Source: Chitinophagales bacterium | GTDB lineage: Bacteria; Bacteroidota; Bacteroidia; Chitinophagales; BACL12 | Length of the DNA: 34,087 nt | Direction of reading: 5' to 3' | NCBI GenBank assembly: GCA_019694895.1 | Contig: JAIBBA010000019.1 | Span: 1 to 34,087, forward strand | Shown here: piece after piece, positions 7,184 through 15,737 of the stretch | Layout of the letters: the number at the start of each line of letters is the position of its first letter | Position numbering within the stretch: position 1 is the stretch's first letter | The notes under the pieces: generated by a model | What the model was told of the DNA's origin: nothing | The model's input: the letters and a program-made list of their open reading frames with translations, nothing else | Databases searched by the model: none | Translations under genes and position numbers: made by a program

Positions 7184-9274
7184 ATGCGCAAGGTGATTTT
7201 ACCTACACTGCTATTGATTGCAACTGTCAGTTCGTTCGGACAGGCCTCCTTCGATCATACAGTAATTGAAGTGGGTAATCTCGGAATGTATATCACCAAT
7301 GCCGGCACGCTTGGTCGTCCTGATGTGCGCAATACCCCTACCGGTGACCCTTCAATGGAATATCCGATTAATTCCGGAATTGAACACTTATTTGAAGGCG
7401 GATTCTGGATAGGTGCTATTGTCGACGGGCAATATTTGGTAAGCACCTCAGCCAAGGATGCTGCAAGTGGTTACACTACCGGACTTGCAGGATATGAATT
7501 CACATCTGAAATCGGAAATACTATTGCTCAACGGTCATCCCTTACTTCAAGTGATTATTTTAATTTCGACGCAATTTCACATCAGGATTTATTGGTAGAT
7601 ATTTCCGATAAAAATGTGATCGTTCCCGGCACTGCCATCACTATTGCGGATCATACTCAACCACTGTATGCCGATATTCATCTGGAAACTTATGCATGGA
7701 ATTATTCCTTCGCAGATTATTTTGTGTTACTGAATTATACCATCACAAATAATTCAACTTCAGTTTGGGATAGCGTATGGTGCGGCATCTGGAATGATAT
7801 GGTGGTGCGCAATGTGAATGTTTCCACCGATTATGGCTCCGCATTTTTCAGTCATGGCGGATACGGGTATCTTGGCGACGATTTTACAAATTATGCATTC
7901 GATGTTGATGGCGATCCCGGTTTCACAAATGCATATGGTGCTTTTCAATTTCTAGGTATAGAATGGAGAGACCAATTTATTCACCCGAACAACAATGACC
8001 TGCTTACAGCAAATGGTTATCCCGCTGCTGAAGTAAATAGTAATTTCTGGATATTCAATTCAACGGCGACTCCACCATATAATGCACCGGCCAATGATGT
8101 GGAACGCTATGATAAATTAAAGCAAGGTCTTAATTATGCTGATCCTGATATAGTTGAATTTTTAAAGGACCCCAGTACAACAGGAGGACTTACAAATTTA
8201 CTTTCCGCAGGTCCGATGATAAGTGTTGAACCGGGAGAAACTTTTCACGTAGTATTTGCAGCAGTTTGCGCCAAGCAGATAGAAAACGGAGGCACTACGG
8301 GTGTGGATATGGATACACCTGAAGCTCAAGCCGAATTATTGGAACATCTCAGTTGGTCGAAGCGCACCTACCTTGGCGAAGATCAAAATGAAAATGGATT
8401 ATTGGACATTGGTGAAGACCTTGATGCCGATACCATACTCGACAGATATATATTACCTGAACCACCGGCAACGCCAAAAATGAAAGTCATTGCCGATGAT
8501 CAGCGCATAGATATTTATTGGGACAATCGCGCAGAATTTTCGGTAGACCCTATTTCAAAAGAAATGGATTTTGAAGGATATCGCTTGTATCGCACACAAC
8601 CCGGTGACGATTTTAATCTCAACCTTATTGGTGATGCGAATATGATTGCTCAATGGGATCTTCCGGCTAACGGTATCGGATTTAATAACGGGTTTTCAGC
8701 TATTGCCCTTACAACTCCGGAAATTATTGATGAGGATACATTTTATTACAAATACACACTTGATCCCGTATTAAACGGATGGCAATATTTGATAATTCTT
8801 ACTGCATTCGACCGCGGTGATGAAGACCTTCATATTGAAAGCCTGGAATCTTCTTTTATTGAAAATGCTGTCCATGTGTTTCCGGGTACTTCACCAAATA
8901 ATGATGCAAATACCGAAATTGGTGTTTACCCAAATCCATATCGCCTCCAAGCCGCCTGGGACGGAAGCACAGGAACAACAGGTAAGATCATGTTTTACAA
9001 TCTTCCTGAACATTGTACCATTTCTATCATGACATTGAGCGGCGATATTGTTGCAGAACTCAATCACGATGCTGCAACCTATACCGGTAGCGACAGTGAA
9101 TGGTTTGCAACCTATGCAGGCAACGAAGATGAACGCATATTTAGTGGCGGAGAACATGCCTGGAACTTGTTGAGCGAAAGTAACCAGACAATTACACAAG
9201 GAATTTATTTATTCAGCGTGAAAGACCTTGACAATGGGAATATCAAACAAGGTCGATTTGCTATTATTAAATGA
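7184..9274 (+). CDS. Large secreted protein with fibronectin-III-like region and sorting-domain-like C-terminus
   Basis: The 696-residue product starts with a Sec signal peptide (MRKVILPTLLLIATVSSFG). Residues about 22-395 form a large unrecognised region rich in aromatic residues, D and N. An aspartate-rich, calcium-loop-like stretch (DQNENGLLDIGEDLD) follows at about 399-413, then an FN3-like segment (from PPATPKMKV near 425, containing FEGYRLYRT). A YPNPY motif occurs near 581, and the tail ends QGIYLFSVKDLD...GRFAIIK. This PNPY-plus-GIYLF...KFxIIK arrangement resembles C-terminal sorting domains of T9SS-type secreted proteins, although it is not the canonical type A tail. The protein is therefore probably surface-exposed or released. 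Enzymatic function is unknown; no catalytic motif was recognised. It converges on lptD with an 18-nt gap. Confidence 0.82.
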   Translation: MRKVILPTLLLIATVSSFGQASFDHTVIEVGNLGMYITNAGTLGRPDVRNTPTGDPSMEYPINSGIEHLFEGGFWIGAIVDGQYLVSTSAKDAASGYTTGLAGYEFTSEIGNTIAQRSSLTSSDYFNFDAISHQDLLVDISDKNVIVPGTAITIADHTQPLYADIHLETYAWNYSFADYFVLLNYTITNNSTSVWDSVWCGIWNDMVVRNVNVSTDYGSAFFSHGGYGYLGDDFTNYAFDVDGDPGFTNAYGAFQFLGIEWRDQFIHPNNNDLLTANGYPAAEVNSNFWIFNSTATPPYNAPANDVERYDKLKQGLNYADPDIVEFLKDPSTTGGLTNLLSAGPMISVEPGETFHVVFAAVCAKQIENGGTTGVDMDTPEAQAELLEHLSWSKRTYLGEDQNENGLLDIGEDLDADTILDRYILPEPPATPKMKVIADDQRIDIYWDNRAEFSVDPISKEMDFEGYRLYRTQPGDDFNLNLIGDANMIAQWDLPANGIGFNNGFSAIALTTPEIIDEDTFYYKYTLDPVLNGWQYLIILTAFDRGDEDLHIESLESSFIENAVHVFPGTSPNNDANTEIGVYPNPYRLQAAWDGSTGTTGKIMFYNLPEHCTISIMTLSGDIVAELNHDAATYTGSDSEWFATYAGNEDERIFSGGEHAWNLLSESNQTITQGIYLFSVKDLDNGNIKQGRFAIIK

Positions 9275-9277
9275 TGA

Positions 9278-9289
9278 TCAATTAATTGA
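9278..9289. repeat. 12-bp palindrome between convergent genes
   Basis: TCAATTAATTGA is a perfect palindrome located between the stop codons of the secreted protein gene and lptD. It is AT-rich and lacks a following T-run, so it is not a convincing intrinsic terminator. It is the only structure in this 18-nt gap. Confidence 0.25.
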
Positions 9290-9292
9290 ATC

Positions 9293-11959
9293 TCAATATT
9301 CCGACCAGTCCTTTTTACGTGTAAGTTTTAAATCCTGCAGCACACTGGCTTTTACATTGATATTAAAGACATAAGACTGTCTTAATCCGAATGGTATCCA
9401 TTTGAAACTCATCTGCCAGCAATGTAAGTCACGGTAAATATCAATACTGGTGTAAGTAAATTCCTTTTGTTGAACGTCATAACCAGTAGTTACCTGCACT
9501 TTCCAATTTGGAGTAAGGCTTAAATCACCATTAAATGTTGCCGACTGAGTAGTATAAATACTATCACGCCCATCTATTGTTGGAGCATTGGTGACACGTA
9601 AATTATAGCCGACAGCAAAGCTCCAAGGCACTTCGAAATCGATATAAGCTGACGGATCGTTCCAAACCATTTCACGTTCCTCTTCAGTGCCGGCGTTGGT
9701 TGCGAGTGAAGGATTATTATTCCGCTTGGACTGAAAATCTGTACTCAAACTAATATTACCGCTATTGAATCTACCGATACGATGATTAACATCCCATTCA
9801 AACTGATCGATATTCCGACCTAAGGTATCCAGAATATATGGATCAAAACTTCCATTCACATTGATGCGAATATTTTTGAATAAGGTAGTGTAGGCACTAA
9901 ATCCGATGTCAGAAAAATTGAGTGAATCAGCAGCCAGATTGTATCCGCCGCTAACGCTGAAGTTTTCCAGAAGTTTTACTTTCTTTTCATGGGTAACACT
10001 ATCTTTCTTTGAATACACTTTCATTTCCAGTGTGTTTCCAATTCCAAGTGAAATAGTTCCCATTTCACCTCTTCCGGGACCACTGTAAACACCACCTTCA
10101 TAAATGGAATACAATGTAGGTTCTTCTTGTGAAGCGGTTGGATAATATTCACCATAATAGCCATATTTCGGCAAACTAAAATCGGGGGTGTAATTAAATG
10201 ACAATGTAGGTGTCATCACATGCCTGATTGCCTTCAACTTACCATTGAACTGTGCTAAGGAATAAATTTTGGTGTTCAGCGAGGCACCCATGGAATAATA
10301 TCGTGCAGCACTAAAACCTTCAACGGTATCTACCTGCACTAAATACTCGGTGGTAATGATACTATCTTCTCCTGTCCCGGTTTGAATTGTATCAGTTACC
10401 GTATAAGGATCATAACGTTTGCGAATGGATTCGAAATACCAGTTTTCGGTATAATTTACATTAGGGCTGAAAGTGAAATATTTTAAAACTTTCACCGGTG
10501 CAGATGCAGATACCTTATGTTGAAATCCGCTTCGCATGGCATCAAGTGTCGCCTGATCGAAAAATAATGAATCCGGCCTGGAAACAGAATTTTGCATATT
10601 CATAGAATAGGTAACTCCCAGCTGATACATAAAGCTGTTTTTATTATCTGTCAGCTTTTTCAGAGGGTAAATACGATTCATAGTCAAAGCTGCTTCAGGT
10701 AAGGTGGCGTTAACTGTCTTCTCGCTGATATTCTGACTGTGGCGCAATGCAGCGGTAAAGTTGAAAGGTGTTCCAACAAAATTATGCCCATAGGAAATGC
10801 TGGAATTGAGTGAATTCGAAAGATAGCTGCTTGAATAAGAGTTATCTTTCAGATAATTGGTAGACCCCAGATTCACACTTGCACTGAATTTTGAATTTGG
10901 AGTTGATTTAGCATCCTGACTATGCGACCATCTGATATAATATCCTGTATTTTCTGAATAATTAGGGCTGAAGGGAAAGTCATATTTATTAACGGCATAA
11001 TCGAGGTAAAGTGCACCATTAAATTTATACCTCAAATTATATCTCGAGCTGGTATGCAATCCCCATGAGCCACGTGAATAAATATCTCCCGTCAACATGA
11101 GATCATAATAATCGCTCAAGGCAAAATAATACCCGCCACCTTTCAGGAAAAAACCCTGTGTAGTCAAATTACCATATTGCGGTATGATGATGCCTGAAGT
11201 TTGTCCGCGCTTAATAGGAAAAATTCCGAATGGCAGAAACAAGGGCGTTGGAACATCAGCAATAACAAGGTTAGCCGGACCGGTTACGGCAACTTTTTGA
11301 GGTACTACTTTTGCTTTTTCCGCTGTAATATAAAAATGCGGATGATCTAATTCACAAGTAGTATATGTTAAGTGATCACCATAGTATGAATCGTCATCGT
11401 TTTTCTTTGCCTGTTCAACTGCAATATATCCTTCACCTTCCTGCGCTCGGAAATAATGTATTTTTCCTTTTTTCGTGCCGAAATTGTAACACATGTATTC
11501 CGCTTTGAACTCCTCATCTCCATCTTTAAAATAAACCAGATCGCCCTTTTTTCCGGTGCTATCGGTAATTTGTTTTGCGCAAATGGTCTTTTCCGCCCAA
11601 TCGAAAACAATGAAATCGGCCTTCAGATTAAACGATTGATAAGTGATTTCTCCTTTAGCATAGATGTATGTTTTGCCTGAGTCAAGGTCATAAATAATAG
11701 AGTCTACACCCTTATAATTAATGATCTGATCCAGTGCATCGGGCGAAACGGCATACCAAAGGTCGTTGCCATTCAATAAAAGCGAATCATTTTTCGTTGA
11801 ATCTATAGCTATCGAGGAATCTGGCACTGATTGTGCAGAGGAATACACAAACGCCTCGTTAGTTTGCACATTATTATATACAAAATTGCCGGAATGAGCT
11901 CCAATTGCCATGCCGATCGCGAATAGCAGCCATATTGTGATAAAAAATTTTCGCGACAC
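9293..11959 (-). CDS. lptD: Putative LPS-assembly outer-membrane protein LptD
   Basis: From a GTG at 11957-11959 the protein has 888 residues. It begins with a signal peptide (SRKFFITIWLLFAIGMAIGA), followed by an OstA/LptA-like periplasmic domain at about 70-180. A PTPLFLPFGIFPI segment with SGIIIPQYG lies near 235-260, matching the LptD-specific link to the barrel. The remainder is a long series of alternating strands expected to form the beta-barrel, including RDLHCWQMSFKWIPFG near the end. It would insert LPS into the outer leaflet with LptE and the LptA-like bridge. The frame extends 60 codons further upstream, but this would overlap the divergent amidase gene, so GTG is preferred. The linkage to the amidase, MlaD and OstA-like genes is typical for Bacteroidota. 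The length exceeds E. coli LptD, as usual in this phylum. Confidence 0.88.
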   Translation of the reverse strand: MSRKFFITIWLLFAIGMAIGAHSGNFVYNNVQTNEAFVYSSAQSVPDSSIAIDSTKNDSLLLNGNDLWYAVSPDALDQIINYKGVDSIIYDLDSGKTYIYAKGEITYQSFNLKADFIVFDWAEKTICAKQITDSTGKKGDLVYFKDGDEEFKAEYMCYNFGTKKGKIHYFRAQEGEGYIAVEQAKKNDDDSYYGDHLTYTTCELDHPHFYITAEKAKVVPQKVAVTGPANLVIADVPTPLFLPFGIFPIKRGQTSGIIIPQYGNLTTQGFFLKGGGYYFALSDYYDLMLTGDIYSRGSWGLHTSSRYNLRYKFNGALYLDYAVNKYDFPFSPNYSENTGYYIRWSHSQDAKSTPNSKFSASVNLGSTNYLKDNSYSSSYLSNSLNSSISYGHNFVGTPFNFTAALRHSQNISEKTVNATLPEAALTMNRIYPLKKLTDNKNSFMYQLGVTYSMNMQNSVSRPDSLFFDQATLDAMRSGFQHKVSASAPVKVLKYFTFSPNVNYTENWYFESIRKRYDPYTVTDTIQTGTGEDSIITTEYLVQVDTVEGFSAARYYSMGASLNTKIYSLAQFNGKLKAIRHVMTPTLSFNYTPDFSLPKYGYYGEYYPTASQEEPTLYSIYEGGVYSGPGRGEMGTISLGIGNTLEMKVYSKKDSVTHEKKVKLLENFSVSGGYNLAADSLNFSDIGFSAYTTLFKNIRINVNGSFDPYILDTLGRNIDQFEWDVNHRIGRFNSGNISLSTDFQSKRNNNPSLATNAGTEEEREMVWNDPSAYIDFEVPWSFAVGYNLRVTNAPTIDGRDSIYTTQSATFNGDLSLTPNWKVQVTTGYDVQQKEFTYTSIDIYRDLHCWQMSFKWIPFGLRQSYVFNINVKASVLQDLKLTRKKDWSEY

Positions 11960-11962
11960 AGG

Positions 11963-11970
11963 TAACTTTG
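11963..11970 (+). promoter_or_regulatory. Candidate -7 box upstream of the amidase gene
   Basis: TAACTTTG matches TAnnTTTG perfectly and lies 59 nt before the preferred amidase ATG. A TTG at 11935-11937 is 25 nt upstream, slightly long for a -33 partner. The box sits only 3 bp from the lptD GTG on the opposite strand, so the two divergent genes would share a very compact control region. Confidence 0.4.
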
Positions 11971-12029
11971 GAATAGTTTTAGAGTAAATGCGTAAATGAC
12001 AGCAAATATTGTGCAAAGCTATGGAAATT

Positions 12030-13202
12030 ATGAAGAAGCAGATCAGTAGAACCAGTGTTATCACAGGCGCCTTTATGGTGTTGTGGTTAGGCGTATGCGC
12101 ATTCAATACCCCATCGACACCGGAATTGCCTGCGTACAAATTGAAAACTGTTGTTATCGACGCCGGCCATGGTGGTCATGACATCGGATGCTCCGGTAGT
12201 GCAAACAATGAAAAGACAGTTGCCTTGAAGCTTGCCCTAAAGCTGGGTGAAATGATAGAAAAGAACTATCCCGATGTGAAGGTGATCTACACCCGTAAAA
12301 CAGACGTTTTTGTCGAATTATATGAACGAGCAGCAATCGCCAATCGAAACAATGCCGATTTGTTCATTTGCATCCACTGCAACGCCAATCCCAACAGCTC
12401 GCCCTATGGAACTGAAACCTATGTGATGGGTTTACACAAAACAGAGGCAAACTTAAACGTTGCAAAACGCGAGAATGATGTTATCCTGATGGAGGACAAC
12501 TACAATCAGCACTACGATGGGTTCAATCCCAATGATCCGGCATCACATATCATTTTCAGCCTCAATCAGCATGCATTCATGGACCAAAGCATCCTATTTG
12601 CATCATCAGTAGAAAAATATCTTAAAAGTCACGCCAAACGCAGCAGTCGCGGTGTTAAACAAGCCGGTTTCCTCGTGCTCTGGAAAACTGCCATGCCAAG
12701 TGTGCTCATAGAGACCGGATTCCTAACTAACAGCAGTGAGGAGAAGTTTTTAGCCTCTGAAAGCGGACAAACAACAATAGCCGAAAGCATTTTTTATGCG
12801 TTCCGCGATTATAAAAACGACATGGAAAACAACTCCGGAAAGGTAAGCGAGGCAACAGTTCAAGCTATTGAAGCGAATATGGACAAGGAGGTTGAAACAC
12901 CGAAAACTGAGCCTGTAACCACATCCACAGATAACAAAGGACTCACTTTCAGCGTTCAGTTCTATACAGCGGAATCTGAGGCTTCGGCCACTAAGTTTGC
13001 TGACCTAAAACCTGAAAATGTCACATATGTTAAAGAAAACGGTCTCTACAAATATCGACTTGGTCCATACAAAACCCTGGATGAAGCCACTAAAAAGCAA
13101 AGTTTTGCCCGAAATGCGGGTTATAAAGATGCATTTGTGATAGCTGTGAAAGATGGTAAACGCATTTCTATCGAGGAGGCCAAAGCCCTCGCCGGAAGCT
13201 GA
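12030..13202 (+). CDS. N-acetylmuramoyl-L-alanine amidase (Amidase_3) with C-terminal SPOR domain
   Basis: The zinc amidase cleaves the bond between muramic acid and the stem peptide of murein in the periplasm. From ATG 12030 (390 residues) there is an N-terminal export segment (KKQISRTSVITGAFMVLWLG), then the Amidase_3 domain. Zinc and catalytic residues can be placed at H47 (IDAGHGG), E61 (NNEKT), H116 (CIHCNANP) and E228 (LIETGFLTN). A linker rich in E, T and K leads to a SPOR-like domain at about 305-374 (FSVQFYTAES... YKYRLGPYKTLDEA), which binds denuded glycan at division sites. An in-frame ATG at 12021 and TTG at 12009 are alternatives; MKKQ gives the best signal n-region. It is divergent from lptD and followed by mlaD after 51 nt. 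Confidence 0.93.
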   Translation: MKKQISRTSVITGAFMVLWLGVCAFNTPSTPELPAYKLKTVVIDAGHGGHDIGCSGSANNEKTVALKLALKLGEMIEKNYPDVKVIYTRKTDVFVELYERAAIANRNNADLFICIHCNANPNSSPYGTETYVMGLHKTEANLNVAKRENDVILMEDNYNQHYDGFNPNDPASHIIFSLNQHAFMDQSILFASSVEKYLKSHAKRSSRGVKQAGFLVLWKTAMPSVLIETGFLTNSSEEKFLASESGQTTIAESIFYAFRDYKNDMENNSGKVSEATVQAIEANMDKEVETPKTEPVTTSTDNKGLTFSVQFYTAESEASATKFADLKPENVTYVKENGLYKYRLGPYKTLDEATKKQSFARNAGYKDAFVIAVKDGKRISIEEAKALAGS

Positions 13203-13241
13203 ACCAAAGGCTACAACGCAACTATTTTATAACTTAGCACG

Positions 13242-13249
13242 TAAATTAG
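13242..13249 (+). promoter_or_regulatory. Weak -7-like box 4 nt before the mlaD gene
   Basis: TAAATTAG, CAGG, GTG: seven of eight positions correspond to TAnnTTTG and the spacing to the start codon is the same 4 nt found elsewhere. A second similar octamer, TAACTTAG, lies at 13230-13237. Both have A instead of T at position seven, so this is only a possible internal promoter. Confidence 0.22.
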
Positions 13250-13253
13250 CAGG

Positions 13254-14192
13254 GTGAAGATCTCGAACGAATCGAAGGTGGGCATTTTGGCAGCAGTTGG
13301 TATCGCACTGTTGTTTATCGGATTCAATTATCTAAAGGGTATTAATGTATTCAGCAAAGGCATTGACTACAATGTTCAGTATGAGACTTCGGGAGGTTTA
13401 TTGGTTGGCGATCCGGTAATCATTGATGGACTAGCCGTCGGAAGAGTGAAATCTGTTACCCTGCAACAAGATCAATCCGGTGTTGATGTTATTCTCAATT
13501 TCGAACAACGGCTTAAAATCCCGGCAGATTCATATGCTTTGATCAGAGGAAACCTGATGGGTGAAAAATATGTGCAGATGTTTTTGGGTGATAGTTCAGA
13601 ACTCATCCCTGACGGCGGCACGCTTACCGGTAAAATTGAATCAGATTTAGCGAATACAATTAGCCAGGAATTCAAACCTATTACCGACAAAGTGAAAACC
13701 ATGCTCAGCTCTATGGATACTGCCATTAATGTGTTGCGCGGTATATTCACTGAGGAAGTACAAAATGACTTCGCCAAAAGTATGGCTAGTATTAAAACTA
13801 CTCTGGAATCATTCAATAATTCTGCAGACAGAGTCAATGCATTAATAAATAAGGAAGAATCAAATATTGACAGTATCATTACCGATGTGTCGGGATTTAC
13901 ACAAACTGTAAACCAGAGCAAGGATGAAATGACACAGATATTGGATAATCTGAAATTGATCAGCGATTCACTCAAAACGGTCGAATGGCAATCTTTGGCA
14001 GGCGAATTTCAAAAGGCTGCTGACAATATCAATGCAATAAGTGCTAAAATTAATTCAGGTGATGGCAGTTTAGGAATGCTGGTTAATGATCAACAGTTGT
14101 ACACCGACCTCACCAAGACACTAACAACTCTTGACTCTGTACTCAATGAGTTTGGTAAAGATCCTACACTCAGGATCAAATTCTTTAAATGA
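13254..14192 (+). CDS. mlaD: MlaD/MCE family periplasmic lipid-transport protein
   Basis: The 312-residue product has a single N-terminal transmembrane anchor (VGILAAVGIALLFIGFNYL, residues 9-27). An MCE/MlaD domain follows at about 37-115 with the typical YETSGGLLVGDPVIIDGLAVG and LMGEKYVQM elements. A long helical C-terminal part with coiled-coil character and poor conservation completes it. Family members form rings that carry phospholipids or other lipids across the periplasm. The start is GTG; the context MKISNESKVGILA is the usual N-terminus of Bacteroidota homologues. The stop overlaps the OstA-like start (ATGA), indicating translational coupling and a shared envelope-lipid role. No ABC permease or ATPase (MlaE/MlaF) is in the window, so the partner complex must be encoded elsewhere. 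Confidence 0.9.
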   Translation: MKISNESKVGILAAVGIALLFIGFNYLKGINVFSKGIDYNVQYETSGGLLVGDPVIIDGLAVGRVKSVTLQQDQSGVDVILNFEQRLKIPADSYALIRGNLMGEKYVQMFLGDSSELIPDGGTLTGKIESDLANTISQEFKPITDKVKTMLSSMDTAINVLRGIFTEEVQNDFAKSMASIKTTLESFNNSADRVNALINKEESNIDSIITDVSGFTQTVNQSKDEMTQILDNLKLISDSLKTVEWQSLAGEFQKAADNINAISAKINSGDGSLGMLVNDQQLYTDLTKTLTTLDSVLNEFGKDPTLRIKFFK

Positions 14193-15730
14193 TACCTGCT
14201 TCCGACATGCGGAAATCAGTGCGTTACATTTTTCAATTTATACTGGTTGCAACAATTTGTTGTACTGATACCATATTTGTTTACGGACAATCTGATAGTT
14301 CTGCTATCCAAATTAAAAGCGCCGATTATCTGGAAATTATTCAACGAAAAAATGTAAGCATCAATCGGCTGGTACATAATGTAGTGTTAACACAGCGAAA
14401 TCTGACATTATATTGCGATAGTGCCTTTCTTTATAAGTCTGAAAATATCGCCAGGATTTATGGCCATGTGCATCTCAGTCAGAGCGATAGTATAGATGCA
14501 TACGGAGATTCAGCAATATATGATGGTAATACACGCATGGCACACCTATTTGGCAATGTGCGCCTTACCGATAATTCGATGACGCTTACTTCCAAGGATT
14601 TGAGTTACGATATGTCATCGCGTGTTGCCACTTACGTAAACGGAGGAAAAGTTACCGATGGCGAAGCCGTGCTGACTAGCAGAACAGGATATTATTATGC
14701 ATTCACCAATGATGCATTTTTTAGAAATGATGTTGTGCTCAAGCACCCGAAATATCAACTCGAAGCAGATACACTCCAATACAATACCGGAACCGAAACG
14801 GCATTCTTCCATGGCCCAACACGTATTACCAATGAAAACAGTACCGTATTGTGCCGAAAAGGATATTACCAAACAAATACCGGAATCGCAGTTTTTCATG
14901 ATCAGGTAACCCTCAATAATCCACCTCAGAAATTACTCGCCGACAGCATTTACTACAACCGCGAAACAGGTATCGGGAAGGCATTCAGGCATATCGTGTT
15001 TACGGATACCGCTCAACAGGTAATTCAATTCAGTAACGTTGCCGAGTACGACGAAAAAAATAATTCAATCTTTTCTACCGACGGATCTGTTGCAGGCTAT
15101 GTGATGGAAGATGATACGCTATTCATTGGCGGCGATACCATCAGAACTGCGCAGGATAGTTTAGGTCGCAAAACCATGTATGTTTTTCGCAATGTGAAAA
15201 TCTACAAAAGCGATCTGCAAGGGCTGTGCGATTCATTGAGTTATTCTGATGCGGACTCTACCTTACGTATGTACGGACTGCCTATTATGTGGAGCGATAG
15301 CACACAATTTACTGCCGACACCATGCACCTGGTGATGCTGCATCAACAATTGAATCAAGTGCAGTTATTTTCGAATGGATTTATTATTAATGAAGATGAC
15401 AGCCTAATCTATAACCAAATTAAAGGCAGAAATATATACGGATATTTTTCAGACAATGACCTCAAAAAAATCAAAGCGATAGGGAATGGCGAAAGCGTGT
15501 ATTTCGGCAAAGATGATGCTAACAGATATATTGGAGTAAATACGTTGTATTGCAGTGAAATTAATATTTATCTAAGCGACAAAAAATTCCATCGCATCGC
15601 ATTTAAAAATGCACCGGATTCAAAATTCCAGCCGATGCAAAATATCAATTTAAAGGATTACCAGCTCAAAAATTTCAACTGGCGCTACGAGGAACGGCCT
15701 TCGTCGCTTGACGATCTGCTTAAGGATTAA
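14189..15730 (+). CDS. OstA/LptA-like periplasmic protein
   Basis: The 513-residue protein has an export signal (MRKSVRYIFQFILVATICC..VYGQ; an internal ATG at 14207 would begin exactly there). It is followed by many short alternating-strand repeats such as NVVLTQRNLTLYCDSAFLY, IYGHVHLSQSDSIDAYGDSA and HLFGNVRLTDNSMTLTSKDL. This stacked beta-jellyroll pattern is that of the OstA-N/LptA superfamily, which in LptA bridges LPS from the inner membrane to LptD. It is much longer than E. coli LptA (about 185 residues), as seen for OstA-like proteins of this phylum. The ATG at 14189 overlaps the mlaD stop by 4 nt and is kept for that reason. It lies in the same neighbourhood as lptD, supporting a role in LPS transport. 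Confidence 0.85.
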   Translation: MIPASDMRKSVRYIFQFILVATICCTDTIFVYGQSDSSAIQIKSADYLEIIQRKNVSINRLVHNVVLTQRNLTLYCDSAFLYKSENIARIYGHVHLSQSDSIDAYGDSAIYDGNTRMAHLFGNVRLTDNSMTLTSKDLSYDMSSRVATYVNGGKVTDGEAVLTSRTGYYYAFTNDAFFRNDVVLKHPKYQLEADTLQYNTGTETAFFHGPTRITNENSTVLCRKGYYQTNTGIAVFHDQVTLNNPPQKLLADSIYYNRETGIGKAFRHIVFTDTAQQVIQFSNVAEYDEKNNSIFSTDGSVAGYVMEDDTLFIGGDTIRTAQDSLGRKTMYVFRNVKIYKSDLQGLCDSLSYSDADSTLRMYGLPIMWSDSTQFTADTMHLVMLHQQLNQVQLFSNGFIINEDDSLIYNQIKGRNIYGYFSDNDLKKIKAIGNGESVYFGKDDANRYIGVNTLYCSEINIYLSDKKFHRIAFKNAPDSKFQPMQNINLKDYQLKNFNWRYEERPSSLDDLLKD

Positions 15731-15737
15731 TTTGGAA

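Noticed and set aside
11960-12139. 60-residue N-terminal extension of LptD
   Set aside because: It would overlap the divergent amidase gene, and a normal signal peptide starts at the GTG at 11959.
13472-13975. 167-codon minus-strand ORF
   Set aside because: It is antisense to the MCE/coiled-coil region of mlaD, has no recognisable domain or promoter, and its composition reflects the codon pattern of the opposite strand.
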